The notes: generated from the letters alone by a model not told the origin. A stretch of DNA of 64,000 nt from Pseudomonas neuropathica (GCF_015461835.1 NZ_JACOPX010000007.1:124001-188000); one strand, 5' to 3'. Shown: positions 15,825 to 25,153, counted from the first letter of the stretch. Translations and numbers: made by a program.

Positions 15825-17774
15825 ATGCAGCGTAATGGAATAACACTTCCGCTAAGTGTGGTGCGTCCGGATAAACAAGATGAATATTTACATTATTTAG
15901 GGGCAGGAGACGGTTCGGGGCCAAACATCAACTTTGCGCCTTTGGGTGAAATACTCGATATGGAAAGCATCTATAAAGATACTTTCAGGAATATTGCCCA
16001 GGTCATTGAACATGAACTGGCAGAAGTGCGGGCAGCAGGTGATCAAAGTGCATTGCCTCCTTTGGATGCGCTGGCGCGGGAGATGCGATTCAGGGAGTCG
16101 CTGACGACACGAAAATTCAATGCGTTTTTCGTGGCGAGAGACGTTGCCATTCAACGTTTCAGTCATGCCCAAATTGAAACTTTTTTTAACGGTGGCCGGT
16201 TACCACAGGTAAATCGGCGAGGCAGCGGTGTCAGCGTTCGGCAGGCCTATAGCGCCTTGTTCAATGCCAAGTTGCTGGTCGAAGGCATCAACTTGTTGAA
16301 CAGCCAGTCGGCCACGGTCAAAGGCATGATTGCTGTGGTGCAAGCGCAGGAAGCCGAGCGGATCGCCCAGGAGCAGGCGCGGTTGGCGGCGGAACACGCC
16401 AGGCAGGTTGCACAGGAACAGGCCCGCGTCGCTCAAGAGCATGCTCGACGGCTGGCGGAAGAACTGGCGCGGCAGGCCGCCGTCAATGAACTCAGGCGAC
16501 TTGAAGAAGAACAGGCTCGCTTGGCGGCTGAGTCACTGGAGCGCAAGCGTGCCGAGGAACAGACGGCGTTTGAGGCTGAAGCCGAAGCACGCAGGGCCGC
16601 TGAGGAGCAGCGTCGGCGGGATGCCATCGAAGAGGCCAATCGCCTGCTTGAGGAGCAGCAACGTAGCCGCGGTCATGGCAGCCTTTTACGCCTTCAGGGC
16701 AATGTCAGCCACGCCCAACTGGTATTTGCGACATCCGGCGGTGCGGTTGCGATTGCGGACAATCTGTTGGCGGGGCTAGCTGCCGTCATTCGCTCGGCGG
16801 TTGCCGGCCTGTCGGGTCTCGCAGCAGGCACGGCGTCGGGTCTGATGGTGGGTGTGAGTGCGTTCATCTACTCACCGACGCTGGGCAATGGTGAGTTGCC
16901 CGAGCGCTTCGTGCTCAGCCATCCGTTGTCGGACCTGCTTCCCGGGCCTTTACCGGATCTGCACAGGCTGGCAAGCGAAAGGGCGTTGCTGGATTTACCC
17001 GTACGTTTAAGTTCCCGGCCATTGACAGGCAATCTGGCGGAACTCCTCGTTGTTCCGGTCGGCGGTAAAAGACTTCCTTCCGGCGTACGGGTGATTGCAG
17101 CCGGTTATAACCCCGGGGAAAACACCTACGGCACCACGCTTACTGACCTTCCGCCAACAACCGTGGTCTGGACGCCTTCAGTAACGCCGACTGACAGTTC
17201 AACGCAGTTGCCCGTCGAAGAATCAGCTCCACCGCGATACTTCGGCGGCAATCTCGTCCCGATTGAAGGACGGATCGATACCTATCCTGTCCCGGGCAAC
17301 ATTCACTTCGACGACTTCATTCTGGTTTTCCCGCCGGAATCGGGACTGCCACCGCAGTACGTCATGTTCCGGGACCGTCGGAATGATCCGGGGGTTGCCA
17401 GCGGCTATGGAGAGCCGGTTGGGGGTCGATGGCTGGAGGCGGCTGCGCAAGGTGAGGGGGCGGCGATTCCTTCGCAGATTGCTGATCAGTTGCGAGGCAA
17501 GCAGTTCAAGAGTTTCAGGATTTTTAGAGAGACGTTTTGGAAGACTTTGGTTGCTGATACCGAAATAGCGATCTGGTTTGATCCAGGTAGCTTAAAAGAA
17601 ATGAGCAACGGGCGATCGCCGTTTGTAAAAAGAGATAATCGTGTTGGAAAAAGAGTGAAATTTGAGTTGCATCACAACGTTGCGTTGTCAAATGATGGGG
17701 GGTTGTATGATATGGATAATTTGCTCGTGCTGACTCCAAGACAACATGTTGAAGTTCATAAAGGAGGTGTGTAG
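15825..17774 (+). CDS. S-type pyocin / colicin-like bacteriocin with HNH DNase domain
   Basis: A 649-residue bacteriocin. Order: an N-terminal region of unclear receptor role, a long Ala/Glu/Arg-rich helical stretch (about 180-285), a glycine/alanine-rich hydrophobic region (about 290-350), a pyocin-S-like translocation region (about 390-510), and a colicin E9-type DNase (about 525-649). The DNase contains IADQLRGKQFKSF, RIFRETFWKTL and the HNH finger FELHHNVALSNDGGLYDMDN through QHVEVHKG. It degrades chromosomal DNA of related competitors after uptake. The start has a good GGAGG. The last codons are AT-rich. The stop overlaps the immunity GTG by one base. No lysis gene is seen nearby. Confidence 0.93.
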   Translation: MQRNGITLPLSVVRPDKQDEYLHYLGAGDGSGPNINFAPLGEILDMESIYKDTFRNIAQVIEHELAEVRAAGDQSALPPLDALAREMRFRESLTTRKFNAFFVARDVAIQRFSHAQIETFFNGGRLPQVNRRGSGVSVRQAYSALFNAKLLVEGINLLNSQSATVKGMIAVVQAQEAERIAQEQARLAAEHARQVAQEQARVAQEHARRLAEELARQAAVNELRRLEEEQARLAAESLERKRAEEQTAFEAEAEARRAAEEQRRRDAIEEANRLLEEQQRSRGHGSLLRLQGNVSHAQLVFATSGGAVAIADNLLAGLAAVIRSAVAGLSGLAAGTASGLMVGVSAFIYSPTLGNGELPERFVLSHPLSDLLPGPLPDLHRLASERALLDLPVRLSSRPLTGNLAELLVVPVGGKRLPSGVRVIAAGYNPGENTYGTTLTDLPPTTVVWTPSVTPTDSSTQLPVEESAPPRYFGGNLVPIEGRIDTYPVPGNIHFDDFILVFPPESGLPPQYVMFRDRRNDPGVASGYGEPVGGRWLEAAAQGEGAAIPSQIADQLRGKQFKSFRIFRETFWKTLVADTEIAIWFDPGSLKEMSNGRSPFVKRDNRVGKRVKFELHHNVALSNDGGLYDMDNLLVLTPRQHVEVHKGGV

Positions 17775-18025
17775 TGGCTAATTCGATTAGTGATATGTCC
17801 GAGAAGGAGTTCTTGGATTTTGTATGGAAAATATATCAGTCCGAATATGCGACTGAGAAACAGCAAATTGCAGCTGTGATGGAGTATGAGAGGCTGAGCG
17901 AACATCCTGCGGGGTCTGATTTGCTTTACTACCCGGAGCCAGGAAAAGAAGGCCCGGAGCGTGTGGTCTTGGAAATAAAGAATTGGCGCAAAGCCAATGG
18001 AAAATCTGGTTTCAAAGATCAATAA
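17774..18025 (+). CDS. Pyocin/colicin DNase immunity protein
   Basis: An 83-residue member of the colicin E/pyocin S immunity family: SEKEFLDFVWKIY, then EHPAGSDLLYYP and the C-terminal WRKANGKSGFKDQ. It binds next to the DNase active site and protects the producer. It starts with GTG overlapping the pyocin stop (TAGTG), preceded by AAGGAGGTG, so it is translationally coupled to the bacteriocin. Confidence 0.95.
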   Translation: MANSISDMSEKEFLDFVWKIYQSEYATEKQQIAAVMEYERLSEHPAGSDLLYYPEPGKEGPERVVLEIKNWRKANGKSGFKDQ

Positions 18026-18035
18026 AACTCTATTT

Positions 18036-18068
18036 CCTAAAGCACGCGTCGAAGTTCATAAAGGCGTT
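18036..18068 (+). pseudogene. Remnant of a second HNH-DNase C-terminus
   Basis: The frame reads PKARVEVHKGV. This matches the end of the intact pyocin (PRQHVEVHKGGV) with the first HNH-region His changed to Arg. It sits just before the decayed second immunity gene, exactly where a DNase tail would be. I read it as the leftover 3' end of a replaced DNase cassette. Confidence 0.7.
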
Positions 18069-18072
18069 TTAA

Positions 18073-18322
18073 ATGAAATCGATACAGGATATGAGAGAGG
18101 AAGACTTTCTTGAGTTTGTCAAGAAAATATATAATTCCGGGTTTGCTACAGAGAAACAGCAAATTACTGCCATTCTTGAGTTCTCCAGGCTAGTTGAACA
18201 TCCTTCTGGTCACGATTTGATTTACTACCCATAGGAAGGCAAGGATGGGCCTGGAAATGGTGTCTTGGAGGTAAAAAAAATGGCGCTCCGCTAACGGTAA
18301 ACCCGGTTTCAAAGATCAATAA
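18073..18322 (+). pseudogene. Decayed second pyocin immunity gene
   Basis: The ATG opens MKSIQDMREEDFLEFVKKIY, then FATEKQQI and EHPSGHDLIYYP, plainly paralogous to the intact immunity protein. A TAG stop at 18232-18234 interrupts it directly after YYP. Further on, an extra A in a run of eight A (about 18274-18281) shifts the frame. Restoring both gives EGKDGPGNGVLEVKKWRS and then ANGKPGFKDQ, ending at 18322. Two separate lesions argue against a sequencing error alone. The truncated product (53 residues) would lack the C-terminal part of the fold. Confidence 0.85.
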
Positions 18323-18358
18323 AAATACCCACCCTATTGGCACTGCCTGCCAATAGGG
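18320..18358 (-). terminator. Terminator-like hairpin after the MscS gene
   Basis: CCCTATTGGCA (18332-18342) pairs perfectly with TGCCAATAGGG (18348-18358). On the minus strand, a T-rich stretch (complement of 18321-18325) follows after six bases. It lies 14 bases beyond the channel gene's stop. Confidence 0.55.
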
Positions 18359-18372
18359 GGGCACATTCGGGT

Positions 18373-20529
18373 TCAGTTGTCCTTTTTATACTCCGCACCC
18401 GGTGTAATCACCTGCACGCTCATCCGCGGCGTCGCCAGATCCAGTCCTGCCTCATCCAGGTGACGTTTGAGCGACAGGTTGAAGGCTCGGGAAACTTCCC
18501 ACTGCTTGATCGGCGCCGTCTTGAACCGCGCGCGCAGGATCGCGCTGCCGGACTCGAAACTCTCGACGCCCTGGATCTCCAGCGGCGACCAGATGTTGCG
18601 TCGCTGCAACGGATCGGTGCGCATCTTTTGCCCGACTTCGCGCATCAGTTTGATCGCGTCGTCGATTTCCATGTTGTACGGCACCGCCACGCGGAAGATC
18701 GCGTAGCCAAATTCCCGCGAGTAGTTCTTGATGCTTTTGATTTCGCTGAACGGGATGGTGTGAACGATGCCGTCGATGTCGCGCAGGCGCACGGTGCGGA
18801 TGGTCAGGCCTTCAACAGTGCCGAGGTGGCCGCCGACGTCGACGTAGTCATCGATGGCCAGCGAGTCTTCAATGATGATGAACAGGCCGGTGATCAGGTC
18901 CGCGACCAGTGACTGCGCGCCGAAACCGATGGCCAGACCGATCACACCGGCACCGGCCAGCAGTGGCGTAACGTTCATGCCCATGTTGGCCAGCGCGACG
19001 ATCAGCGCAATGATGAAGATCGCCACGAACAGCACGTTGCGGATCAGCGGCATCATCGTTTGCGCGCGGGCATTCGCCAGACCTTTGCGCGAGCGGGTGA
19101 GGGCGTGATGCACGGCCGTGTCGGCGAGGATCCAGATCAGCCAGGAGAAAATCAGTGTGCCGATCAGGCTGAACAGTTTGACGCTGACGTCATGCCCCTC
19201 ACCTTCGGCGAAACCGATCAACGACTGGCCCCAGACGCGCAGGCCGAGTTCGATAAAGACCAGCCAGACCAGCAGATGCGCGAGGGTGTAGAAGAAGCTT
19301 TTCAGACGCTCGGAATACAGCGCGTGACGTTTCGGCCCGCGTTGCGGTTTCAAGGAATGACGGCGCACGAGGCCGTTGATCACCATGCACAACACCAGCA
19401 GCACGGTGCAGATCAGCGACTGGCGCAGTGCGGTGCTGGTGTCGCCAGCGGAGACGAAGGTGGCGAACAGCGAGATGCCGACCAGCACCAGCGCCGGCAC
19501 GTACCAGAAGGTGCCGAGGATTTCGATGGTATCGCTGAGGGCGCGGCGGGTCAGGCGTCGTGACAGCGGCTGGTTGCGGATCAGGTGCGCAATCGGTCGG
19601 CGGAAACGCAGGATGAACAGGCCGGTCGAGATTGCCGCGAGCACATTGGCGACGGTCGCGGCGGTGTGTGCCAGATGCACGCCCAGACTTTCGACCAGAC
19701 GCGGATCATTCAGCGCTTCACCGAACGCGGCGAAGCTGCCGATCAGCCACAAGGGCCGGAAGGCCTGATGACGCAGGATGTACAGCGCGCGATGGCGGTG
19801 CGGGCCGTCGAGCAGGGAAAACGCGATCACGCAGATCGCCGAGAAACAGGTGCCGACCACCAGCGCATAGGCCAGCACCATCGCCAGGCTTTTACCCAGC
19901 GACGACGGCAAGGCGTAGCTCATGTAGACGGTCATCACCAACGCGATCAGCCACGGCCCAAGCTTGCGCAAGGCAAAGCGCAGCATGTCGAGGGCTTTGG
20001 GGTGTTGCGGCAGTTCTTCTGTGAGGCCGAAGCGCATGCGCACCCGGTGACCGAGCCAGATCAGTGCGGCGGCGAGCAGGCTCCAGACCATCAGAATCAT
20101 GGCGAAGCCGAAGATGATCGGCAGCCACTCGTTGGCCGGCAGCATCATCGCGCTCAGTTCGTCCTTGGCCAGGTCGAACTCGTTGCCCCAGCGGTTGAGC
20201 GGGCTGTCAGCGCCGGTGAATTGTTTTTCGAAGTTGGCGAGGGTGCCGCCGATCAAGCCGAGCACGCCCTCTTCGGGGCTGGCCTGAGCCTTTTTGGTGG
20301 CGTCGCGCAGCTTCTTCAGATCGGTCAGTAACTGTGCGCGTTGCTTGTCGTTTTCCAGCGATTTGATGACTTCGTCAAGGGACTGGCCGAGCGGTTCCTG
20401 GGCTTCGGGCTGCGCTTTGTTGGTGTTGAGCAGGCCCGGCAAACCGACCGCGTGGGCGGGCGCCAGCGGCAGCAGTGTCATCAGGCAGACAAGGAACAGA
20501 CTGGGCAAAGCAAAAAGACGAGCGAACAC
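18373..20529 (-). CDS. Mechanosensitive ion channel, MscS family (large form)
   Basis: A 718-residue inner-membrane channel. It has a signal peptide (VFARLFALPSLFLVCLMTLL, cut near APAHA), a periplasmic helical region (about 40-140), many membrane segments, and the MscS pore/beta domain near residues 500-620: LLAGAGVIGLAIGFGAQSLV, DLITGLFIIIEDSLAIDDYV and GTVEGLTIRTVRLRD. It protects against osmotic downshock. The GTG at 20529 is preferred. An upstream extension to 20673 would overlap a small gene on the same strand and lacks signal-peptide character. Confidence 0.88.
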   Translation of the reverse strand: MFARLFALPSLFLVCLMTLLPLAPAHAVGLPGLLNTNKAQPEAQEPLGQSLDEVIKSLENDKQRAQLLTDLKKLRDATKKAQASPEEGVLGLIGGTLANFEKQFTGADSPLNRWGNEFDLAKDELSAMMLPANEWLPIIFGFAMILMVWSLLAAALIWLGHRVRMRFGLTEELPQHPKALDMLRFALRKLGPWLIALVMTVYMSYALPSSLGKSLAMVLAYALVVGTCFSAICVIAFSLLDGPHRHRALYILRHQAFRPLWLIGSFAAFGEALNDPRLVESLGVHLAHTAATVANVLAAISTGLFILRFRRPIAHLIRNQPLSRRLTRRALSDTIEILGTFWYVPALVLVGISLFATFVSAGDTSTALRQSLICTVLLVLCMVINGLVRRHSLKPQRGPKRHALYSERLKSFFYTLAHLLVWLVFIELGLRVWGQSLIGFAEGEGHDVSVKLFSLIGTLIFSWLIWILADTAVHHALTRSRKGLANARAQTMMPLIRNVLFVAIFIIALIVALANMGMNVTPLLAGAGVIGLAIGFGAQSLVADLITGLFIIIEDSLAIDDYVDVGGHLGTVEGLTIRTVRLRDIDGIVHTIPFSEIKSIKNYSREFGYAIFRVAVPYNMEIDDAIKLMREVGQKMRTDPLQRRNIWSPLEIQGVESFESGSAILRARFKTAPIKQWEVSRAFNLSLKRHLDEAGLDLATPRMSVQVITPGAEYKKDN

Positions 20530-20606
20530 TAGGCGGTCAACCTCGCAAGGGGCGGATTCGCTGGAGTGTACGAGGCCCACTAAAGCAATGCGAGCCGGGC
20601 GCGGAT

Positions 20607-20783
20607 TTATTCGTTGAGTTTGGCGAGGATCTTGTAGACCACAGTGGCGAGGATCGTGAGCATGCCGATCCACATGGCGAACACGCCGGCATTCTTGTCA
20701 CGGAAGTTGAAGCCGATGGCCAGCAGGATCATTCCGCTCAGAATCGGAATGAGCATGGCGTGGAACGAAGACATCGAGATCAT
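20607..20783 (-). CDS. Small conserved-looking membrane protein (58 residues)
   Basis: The frame encodes 58 residues starting MISMSSFHAM and ending YKILAKLNE. Two hydrophobic segments (about residues 10-23 and 33-50) flank a charged NFRDKN loop, a typical small helical-hairpin inner-membrane protein. A weak AAGG precedes the ATG by about 8 bases; a second ATG (MSSFH, 20774) is also possible. It lies 77 bases upstream of the MscS-type gene on the same strand, perhaps in one transcript. Its function is unknown. Third-position GC is high, supporting real coding. Confidence 0.7.
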   Translation of the reverse strand: MISMSSFHAMLIPILSGMILLAIGFNFRDKNAGVFAMWIGMLTILATVVYKILAKLNE

Positions 20784-20900
20784 GGAGACTGCCTTGTCGA
20801 AATGAATGATGTAAGTCTAGGTCGGTTTTGCTTGAGCTGTTCTGATGTGTATCAGAGTTGAGCCGGTTTCAAAATGAAATTTGTGCTGCCTGAACTGACG

Positions 20901-20985
20901 CTTTCGCGAGCAGGCTCGCTCCCACATTGGAATGCATTTCAAACTGTGGGAGCGACGGTGTGACGATTCGACCTGCTCGCGAAGC
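20901..20985. repeat. Inverted REP pair, one unit interrupted
   Basis: A REP unit CTTTCGCGAGCAGGCTCGC faces a second unit in which GTGGGAGCGA and CCTGCTCGCGAAGC are separated by an extra segment (ACGGTGTGACGATTCG). It lies just downstream of apeB. Confidence 0.8.
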
Positions 20986-20987
20986 TT

Positions 20988-22277
20988 TTAGGGCAATTCG
21001 CGGCAGGCGTAGAACGCGCTGAGTACTTTGACCAGGTGCGCCAGGTCATGGCTGCCGCACAGTTCGCGGATCGAGTGCATGGCGAAGGTCGGCAGGCCGA
21101 TGTCAACAGTGCGCACACCGAGGTGGCTGGCGGTGATCGGGCCGATGGTCGAGCCACAGCCCATGTCGCTGCGCACCACAAAGCTCTGTACCGGCACTTC
21201 TTCGGCCATGCACAGATGGCGGAAGAACCCGGCGGTTTCGCTGTTGGTGGCGTAGCGCTGGTTGCTGTTGACCTTGATCACCGGGCCGGCGTTGAGTTTC
21301 GGGCCGTGGTTGGCGTCGTGCTTTTCTGCGTAGTTGGGGTGCACGCCGTGGGCGTTGTCGGCCGAGACCAGCAGGGATTTCTGGATGGTGCGGACGAACT
21401 CGTCACCTTCCGGCAGCAGACGACGCAGGGTCTGTTCGAGCATCGGGCCATCGGCGCCGCAGGCCGAGCAAGAGCCGACTTCTTCGTGGTCGTTGCACAC
21501 CAGCACGCAGGTTTCGTCGGTTTCGGCGGTCAGCAAGGCTTGCAGGCCGGCGTAGCACGACAGCAGGTTATCGAGGCGCGCGCCGGCAATGAAGTCGCCG
21601 TTGAGGCCGATCACTGCAGCGCTTTGCGTGTCGTAGAAACTCAACTCGTAATCGAGCACGACGTCGGCGTTCAAGCCATGTTCGCGGGCCAGTTGATCGG
21701 TGAGCACGGCGCGGAAGTCGACGCGCTCGTCACCGGCGAATTGCGCGAGGATCGGTGGCAGTTCGGTCTGCGCGTTGATCGCCCAGCCCTGATTGGCTTC
21801 ACGGTTGAGGTGAATGGCCAGGTTGGGAATGATCGCGATTGGCGCCTTGAAGTCGATCAACTGGCTTTCGACTTTGCCGTCGCGGCGGAAGGTCACGCGG
21901 CCGGCCAGCGACAGGTCGCGGTCGAACCACGGCGCCAGCAGCGCGCCGCCGTAGACTTCGACGCCGAGTTGCCAGAAGCCCTGACGCTGCAGTTCCGGCT
22001 GCGGTTTGACCCGCAGGCACGGGCTGTCGGTGTGCGCGCCAACCAGGCGGATACCGCCGTGCAGTGGCGAGGTGCGGCCCATTTTGATCGCGACGATCGA
22101 GGAGTCGTTACGGGTGACGTAATAGCGGCCGTTCGGCTCGGTGGTCCATGGCTCGCGCTCGTCGAGGCGCACGAAACCGGCAGCCTCCAGACGCTGCACC
22201 AGACTGGCGGTGGCGTGGAACGGGGTAGGGGAGGCCTTGAGAAAGTCGATCAGGCCTTGGTTCAACTCTTCGCGCAT
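20988..22277 (-). CDS. apeB: M18-family aspartyl aminopeptidase
   Basis: A 429-residue zinc aminopeptidase of the M18 family, the usual length for bacterial ApeB. Metal and catalytic motifs: [42 protein letters not shown] and the C-terminal [11 protein letters not shown]. It removes N-terminal residues, preferably acidic, in the cytoplasm. It is flanked by REP elements and sits between the MscS-type gene and rluA. I recall apeB next to rluA-minE-minD-minC in P. aeruginosa too. Confidence 0.93.
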   Translation of the reverse strand: MREELNQGLIDFLKASPTPFHATASLVQRLEAAGFVRLDEREPWTTEPNGRYYVTRNDSSIVAIKMGRTSPLHGGIRLVGAHTDSPCLRVKPQPELQRQGFWQLGVEVYGGALLAPWFDRDLSLAGRVTFRRDGKVESQLIDFKAPIAIIPNLAIHLNREANQGWAINAQTELPPILAQFAGDERVDFRAVLTDQLAREHGLNADVVLDYELSFYDTQSAAVIGLNGDFIAGARLDNLLSCYAGLQALLTAETDETCVLVCNDHEEVGSCSACGADGPMLEQTLRRLLPEGDEFVRTIQKSLLVSADNAHGVHPNYAEKHDANHGPKLNAGPVIKVNSNQRYATNSETAGFFRHLCMAEEVPVQSFVVRSDMGCGSTIGPITASHLGVRTVDIGLPTFAMHSIRELCGSHDLAHLVKVLSAFYACRELP

Positions 22278-22348
22278 AAGAAACTCCAGACAGCAATGGG
22301 CGGGAGTTTAACGCATCGGCCGGACAATTGAATCCGAACCGGAGCCCT

Positions 22349-22437
22349 TGTAGGAGTGAGCCTGCTCGCGATAGCGGTGTGTCAGATCATTATTGATTGA
22401 CTGACAGAGCGCTATCGCGAGCAGGCTCACTCCTACA
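22349..22437. repeat. REPIN
   Basis: An inverted pair of GTAGGAGTGAGCCTGCTCGCGAT units. The inner arms (ATAGCGG...CTGACAGAGCGCTAT) extend the stem. It lies between rluA and apeB. Confidence 0.9.
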
Positions 22438-22453
22438 GGGGACGGTGATGTGG

Positions 22454-23089
22454 TCAGAACGGTGCAGGGCACTCGAAGCGCAGGCGTTCGCCGGTTTGCG
22501 GGTGGGTGAAGCTGAGCATGCTCGCGTGCAGGCACAGGCGCGGCCAGGCGGCCAGAGCCTGCTCGTGGGCGTAGAGGCCATCACCGAGCAGCGGATGCCC
22601 GATCGACAGCATGTGCACGCGCAACTGGTGCGAACGGCCCGTAATCGGCGTCAGCTCAACGCGACACCAGTCACCGCAACGCTCCAGCACACGCCAGAAG
22701 GTCAGCGCGTGTTTGCCGAATTCGTGGTCGACGACATGGCGCGGTTTGGTCGGCGGGTCGTAACGCAAGGGCAAATCGATGCTGCCACTGTCCAGTTCCG
22801 GCTGACCCCAGGCCAGTGCGGTGTAGGCCTTTTCAGTTTCGCGGTCATGAAACTGCCGCGACAGTTCGCGATGCGTATCGGCATCACGCGCCAGCAAAAT
22901 GATGCCGGAGGTTTCCCAGTCCAGGCGATGGACGATGCGCGCTTCCGGGTAGCCGTTTTCCTGCAGGCGGGTAATCAGGCAATCCTTGTTGTCGTCGGCG
23001 CGACCGGGCACCGAGAGCAGCAACGTCGGTTTGTCGACCACCAGTACGGCGGCGTCCTGATGGATGATGCGGATGTTGGACAGCGGCAT
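22454..23089 (-). CDS. rluA: Dual-specificity rRNA/tRNA pseudouridine synthase RluA
   Basis: A 211-residue pseudouridine synthase. The catalytic motif is HRLDWETSGIILLA with the nucleophile Asp; other family blocks are VLVVDKPTLLLSVPGR and LTPITGRSHQLRVHM. The short length without an S4 domain is that of RluA rather than RluC/D. RluA isomerises U746 of 23S rRNA and U32 of some tRNAs in E. coli. It follows minE, separated by a long hairpin. Confidence 0.93.
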   Translation of the reverse strand: MPLSNIRIIHQDAAVLVVDKPTLLLSVPGRADDNKDCLITRLQENGYPEARIVHRLDWETSGIILLARDADTHRELSRQFHDRETEKAYTALAWGQPELDSGSIDLPLRYDPPTKPRHVVDHEFGKHALTFWRVLERCGDWCRVELTPITGRSHQLRVHMLSIGHPLLGDGLYAHEQALAAWPRLCLHASMLSFTHPQTGERLRFECPAPF

Positions 23090-23114
23090 TAAAACAGCCT
23101 CGTAACAAATGCCA

Positions 23115-23161
23115 ACGGCGGTTCAGGGCCATCCCGCATGGGGATGGCCCTGAACCGCCGT
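23115..23161. terminator. Long perfect hairpin between minE and rluA
   Basis: Two 21-base arms (23115-23135 and 23141-23161, beginning ACGGCGGTTCAGG) pair perfectly around a 5-base loop. There is no T-tract on either strand. It may partly terminate or stabilise the minCDE message ahead of rluA. Confidence 0.55.
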
Positions 23162-23179
23162 CGTACCTGCCGGATCGAC

Positions 23180-23434
23180 TCAGCGATCAGGCAGGGTGAT
23201 GTTGAGTTCCAGAATCGAGCAACTGCCCTGGCTTTCCAGTGCAACATGTACGTCGTCGTTGCCGATGTTGACGTACTTGCGGATCACGTCGACCAGTTCC
23301 TTCTGCAAGGCTGGCAAGTAATCCGGCGTGCTGCGCTGGCCGCGCTCATGCGCCACGATGATCTGTAGACGCTCTTTCGCTACCGAGGCGGTACTTGGCT
23401 TTTTGTTGGCACGAAAGAAGTCAAAAAGGTTCAT
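23180..23434 (-). CDS. minE: Cell division topological specificity factor MinE
   Basis: 84 residues, the normal MinE length. The N-terminal [12 protein letters not shown] forms the membrane-targeting helix. [11 protein letters not shown] belongs to the MinD-activating segment, and ELNITLPDR closes the dimer domain. It stimulates MinD ATPase and so drives pole-to-pole oscillation. Its ATG overlaps the minD stop by one base (TAATG), so translation is coupled. Confidence 0.97.
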   Translation of the reverse strand: MNLFDFFRANKKPSTASVAKERLQIIVAHERGQRSTPDYLPALQKELVDVIRKYVNIGNDDVHVALESQGSCSILELNITLPDR

Positions 23435-24246
23435 TACCTACCTCCAAACAGGCGCTCGAAGAATCCCTTCTTCTCGACATCGAGGAAACGGTGGGCTTTT
23501 TCTTTGCCCAGCAAACGGTCGACGGTATCGCTGTAGGCCTGACCGGCATCGCTCTGGTCGTCGAGAATCACCGGGACGCCCTGGTTGGATGCCTTGAGCA
23601 CCGCCTGGGATTCCGGGATCACGCCGAGCAGGGTGACCGAGAGGATTTCCTTGACGTCTTCAACGCCCAGCATTTCGCCCTTTTCAACACGCTCTGGATG
23701 GTAGCGAGTGATCAGCAAGTGTTCCTTGATCGGGTCTTCGCCACGTTCGGCGCGGCGCGATTTGCTGGCCAGCAGGCCGAGCATGCGGTCCGAATCTCGT
23801 ACCGAGGACACTTCCGGGTTGGTCACGACGATCGCTTCATCAGCGAAGTACATGGCCAGGTGAGCACCTTTCTCGATGCCCGCCGGGGAGTCGCAGACGA
23901 CGAACTCGAATTGTTCCTTGAGCTCCATCAGGACTTTTTCCACGCCTTCGACAGTCAGCGCGTCTTTGTCGCGGGTCTGACTGGCGGCCAGTACGTAGAG
24001 GTTTTCCAGGCGCTTGTCTTTGATCAGCGCTTGTTGCAGGTTGGCTTCGCCGTTGACCACATTGACGAAGTCATACACTACGCGGCGCTCGCAACCCATG
24101 ATCAGGTCAAGGTTACGCAAGCCCACGTCGAAGTCGACGATCACTGTTTTGTGGCCGCGCAGAGCGAGGCCGGTACCGATAGCGGCGCTGGTGGTGGTCT
24201 TACCCACACCACCCTTGCCGGATGTAACCACGAGAATCTTGGCCAA
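23434..24246 (-). CDS. minD: Septum-site-determining ATPase MinD
   Basis: 270 residues. It has the deviant Walker [15 protein letters not shown], switch elements [11 protein letters not shown] and CDSPAGIE, and a C-terminal amphipathic helix [12 protein letters not shown] that binds the membrane. It recruits MinC to block polar division. The conserved N-terminus MAKILVV begins at a TTG codon (24244-24246) with TAGGGGTG upstream. No ATG or GTG is available nearby in frame, so MinD probably starts with TTG. The upstream gene is minC, 169 bases away. Confidence 0.97.
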   Translation of the reverse strand: MAKILVVTSGKGGVGKTTTSAAIGTGLALRGHKTVIVDFDVGLRNLDLIMGCERRVVYDFVNVVNGEANLQQALIKDKRLENLYVLAASQTRDKDALTVEGVEKVLMELKEQFEFVVCDSPAGIEKGAHLAMYFADEAIVVTNPEVSSVRDSDRMLGLLASKSRRAERGEDPIKEHLLITRYHPERVEKGEMLGVEDVKEILSVTLLGVIPESQAVLKASNQGVPVILDDQSDAGQAYSDTVDRLLGKEKAHRFLDVEKKGFFERLFGGR

Positions 24247-24415
24247 GGTGTTTCACCCCTAAGGAAGAAGGACTTTTTAGCCCCTGAAAAACATCTCTTG
24301 AAAACTACTGCAGTCGGACAGCCTTGGCTGGAATTCGGCATTGAGCCTTTTTCCTACTTCGTTTGAGCCGTTTTCGCTACGTTTTAGAGATGCTTGGAAA
24401 ATGCGGCAGTATCCG

Positions 24416-25153
24416 TTAAAGCCGAATGATGTTCAACACGTCGCCCGACAGGCTGACCTGTACGCCCGAGCCCCACATAGGGTCGCGACGCAAATCTTCG
24501 GAAACCTTGTAATGACCGGCGATGGAGATCAGTTCAGCGCTCAATTGCTGACAGAAAATCCGTGCCTTGGTGTCACCCTTCACGCCGGCCAGCGCCCGAC
24601 CGCGCATCGGGCCGTATACATGGATGTTGCCATCGGCGAGAAGTTCCGCCCCCGGACTGACCGAGGACACCACGACCAAATCGCCACCCTGGGCATATAT
24701 CTGTTGGCCACCACGTACTGGCGTGGTGATGACGCGGGTCGGTTTGACCGTTGGCTCCGGCGGTTTTTCCGGCTTCTTTTTGACTTCGGCTTCGGGTGTT
24801 TCCAGCGGTCGTTCACGGGCGCCCGACGGCGGCAACACCGGAATGTCGATGGCGATGGCGGCGGCGATGTCTTCGATGCGGCTGGCGCGAATCGCCAGGG
24901 TGCGCAGGCCATGTTGACGGCACACGCGCATCAGGCCTGGCAGATCGACGGCGCCTTCGCTTGGCGGCAGTTTGTCCAGCGCCAGAACCAGCGGCGCGTT
25001 GCTGAAGAAGTTCGGCGCCTGGGCAACTTTGGCGGCCAATTGCCGATCGAGGCTTTCGAGGTCGTTACGGGCCAGTTCCAGCACAGTAATGGCCAGCATG
25101 CTGCCCTTGAGCTGGAATACGGGATCTTGGTCTAACGGTTCGGTTTGGCTCAT
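24416..25153 (-). CDS. minC: Septum-site-determining protein MinC
   Basis: 245 residues from MSQTEPL. The N-terminal FtsZ-inhibiting domain covers about 1-105. A Pro/Lys-rich linker ([15 protein letters not shown]) follows. The C-terminal beta-helix domain (about 140-245) contains [20 protein letters not shown] and [13 protein letters not shown], which bind MinD. A longer frame to 25219 adds residues with no family match. It is divergent from htrB, with 117 bases between the start codons. Confidence 0.96.
   Translation of the reverse strand: MSQTEPLDQDPVFQLKGSMLAITVLELARNDLESLDRQLAAKVAQAPNFFSNAPLVLALDKLPPSEGAVDLPGLMRVCRQHGLRTLAIRASRIEDIAAAIAIDIPVLPPSGARERPLETPEAEVKKKPEKPPEPTVKPTRVITTPVRGGQQIYAQGGDLVVVSSVSPGAELLADGNIHVYGPMRGRALAGVKGDTKARIFCQQLSAELISIAGHYKVSEDLRRDPMWGSGVQVSLSGDVLNIIRL

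Noticed and set aside
16433-16639. A minus-strand Ser/Ala/Arg-rich frame inside the pyocin
   Set aside because: It is the antisense image of the Ala/Glu/Arg-rich coiled coil, not a gene.
20530-20673. N-terminal extension of the MscS-type protein to an ATG at 20673
   Set aside because: The added residues lack a signal-peptide pattern and would overlap the 58-residue gene on the same strand; a GTG with GAGG at 20529 gives a clean signal peptide.
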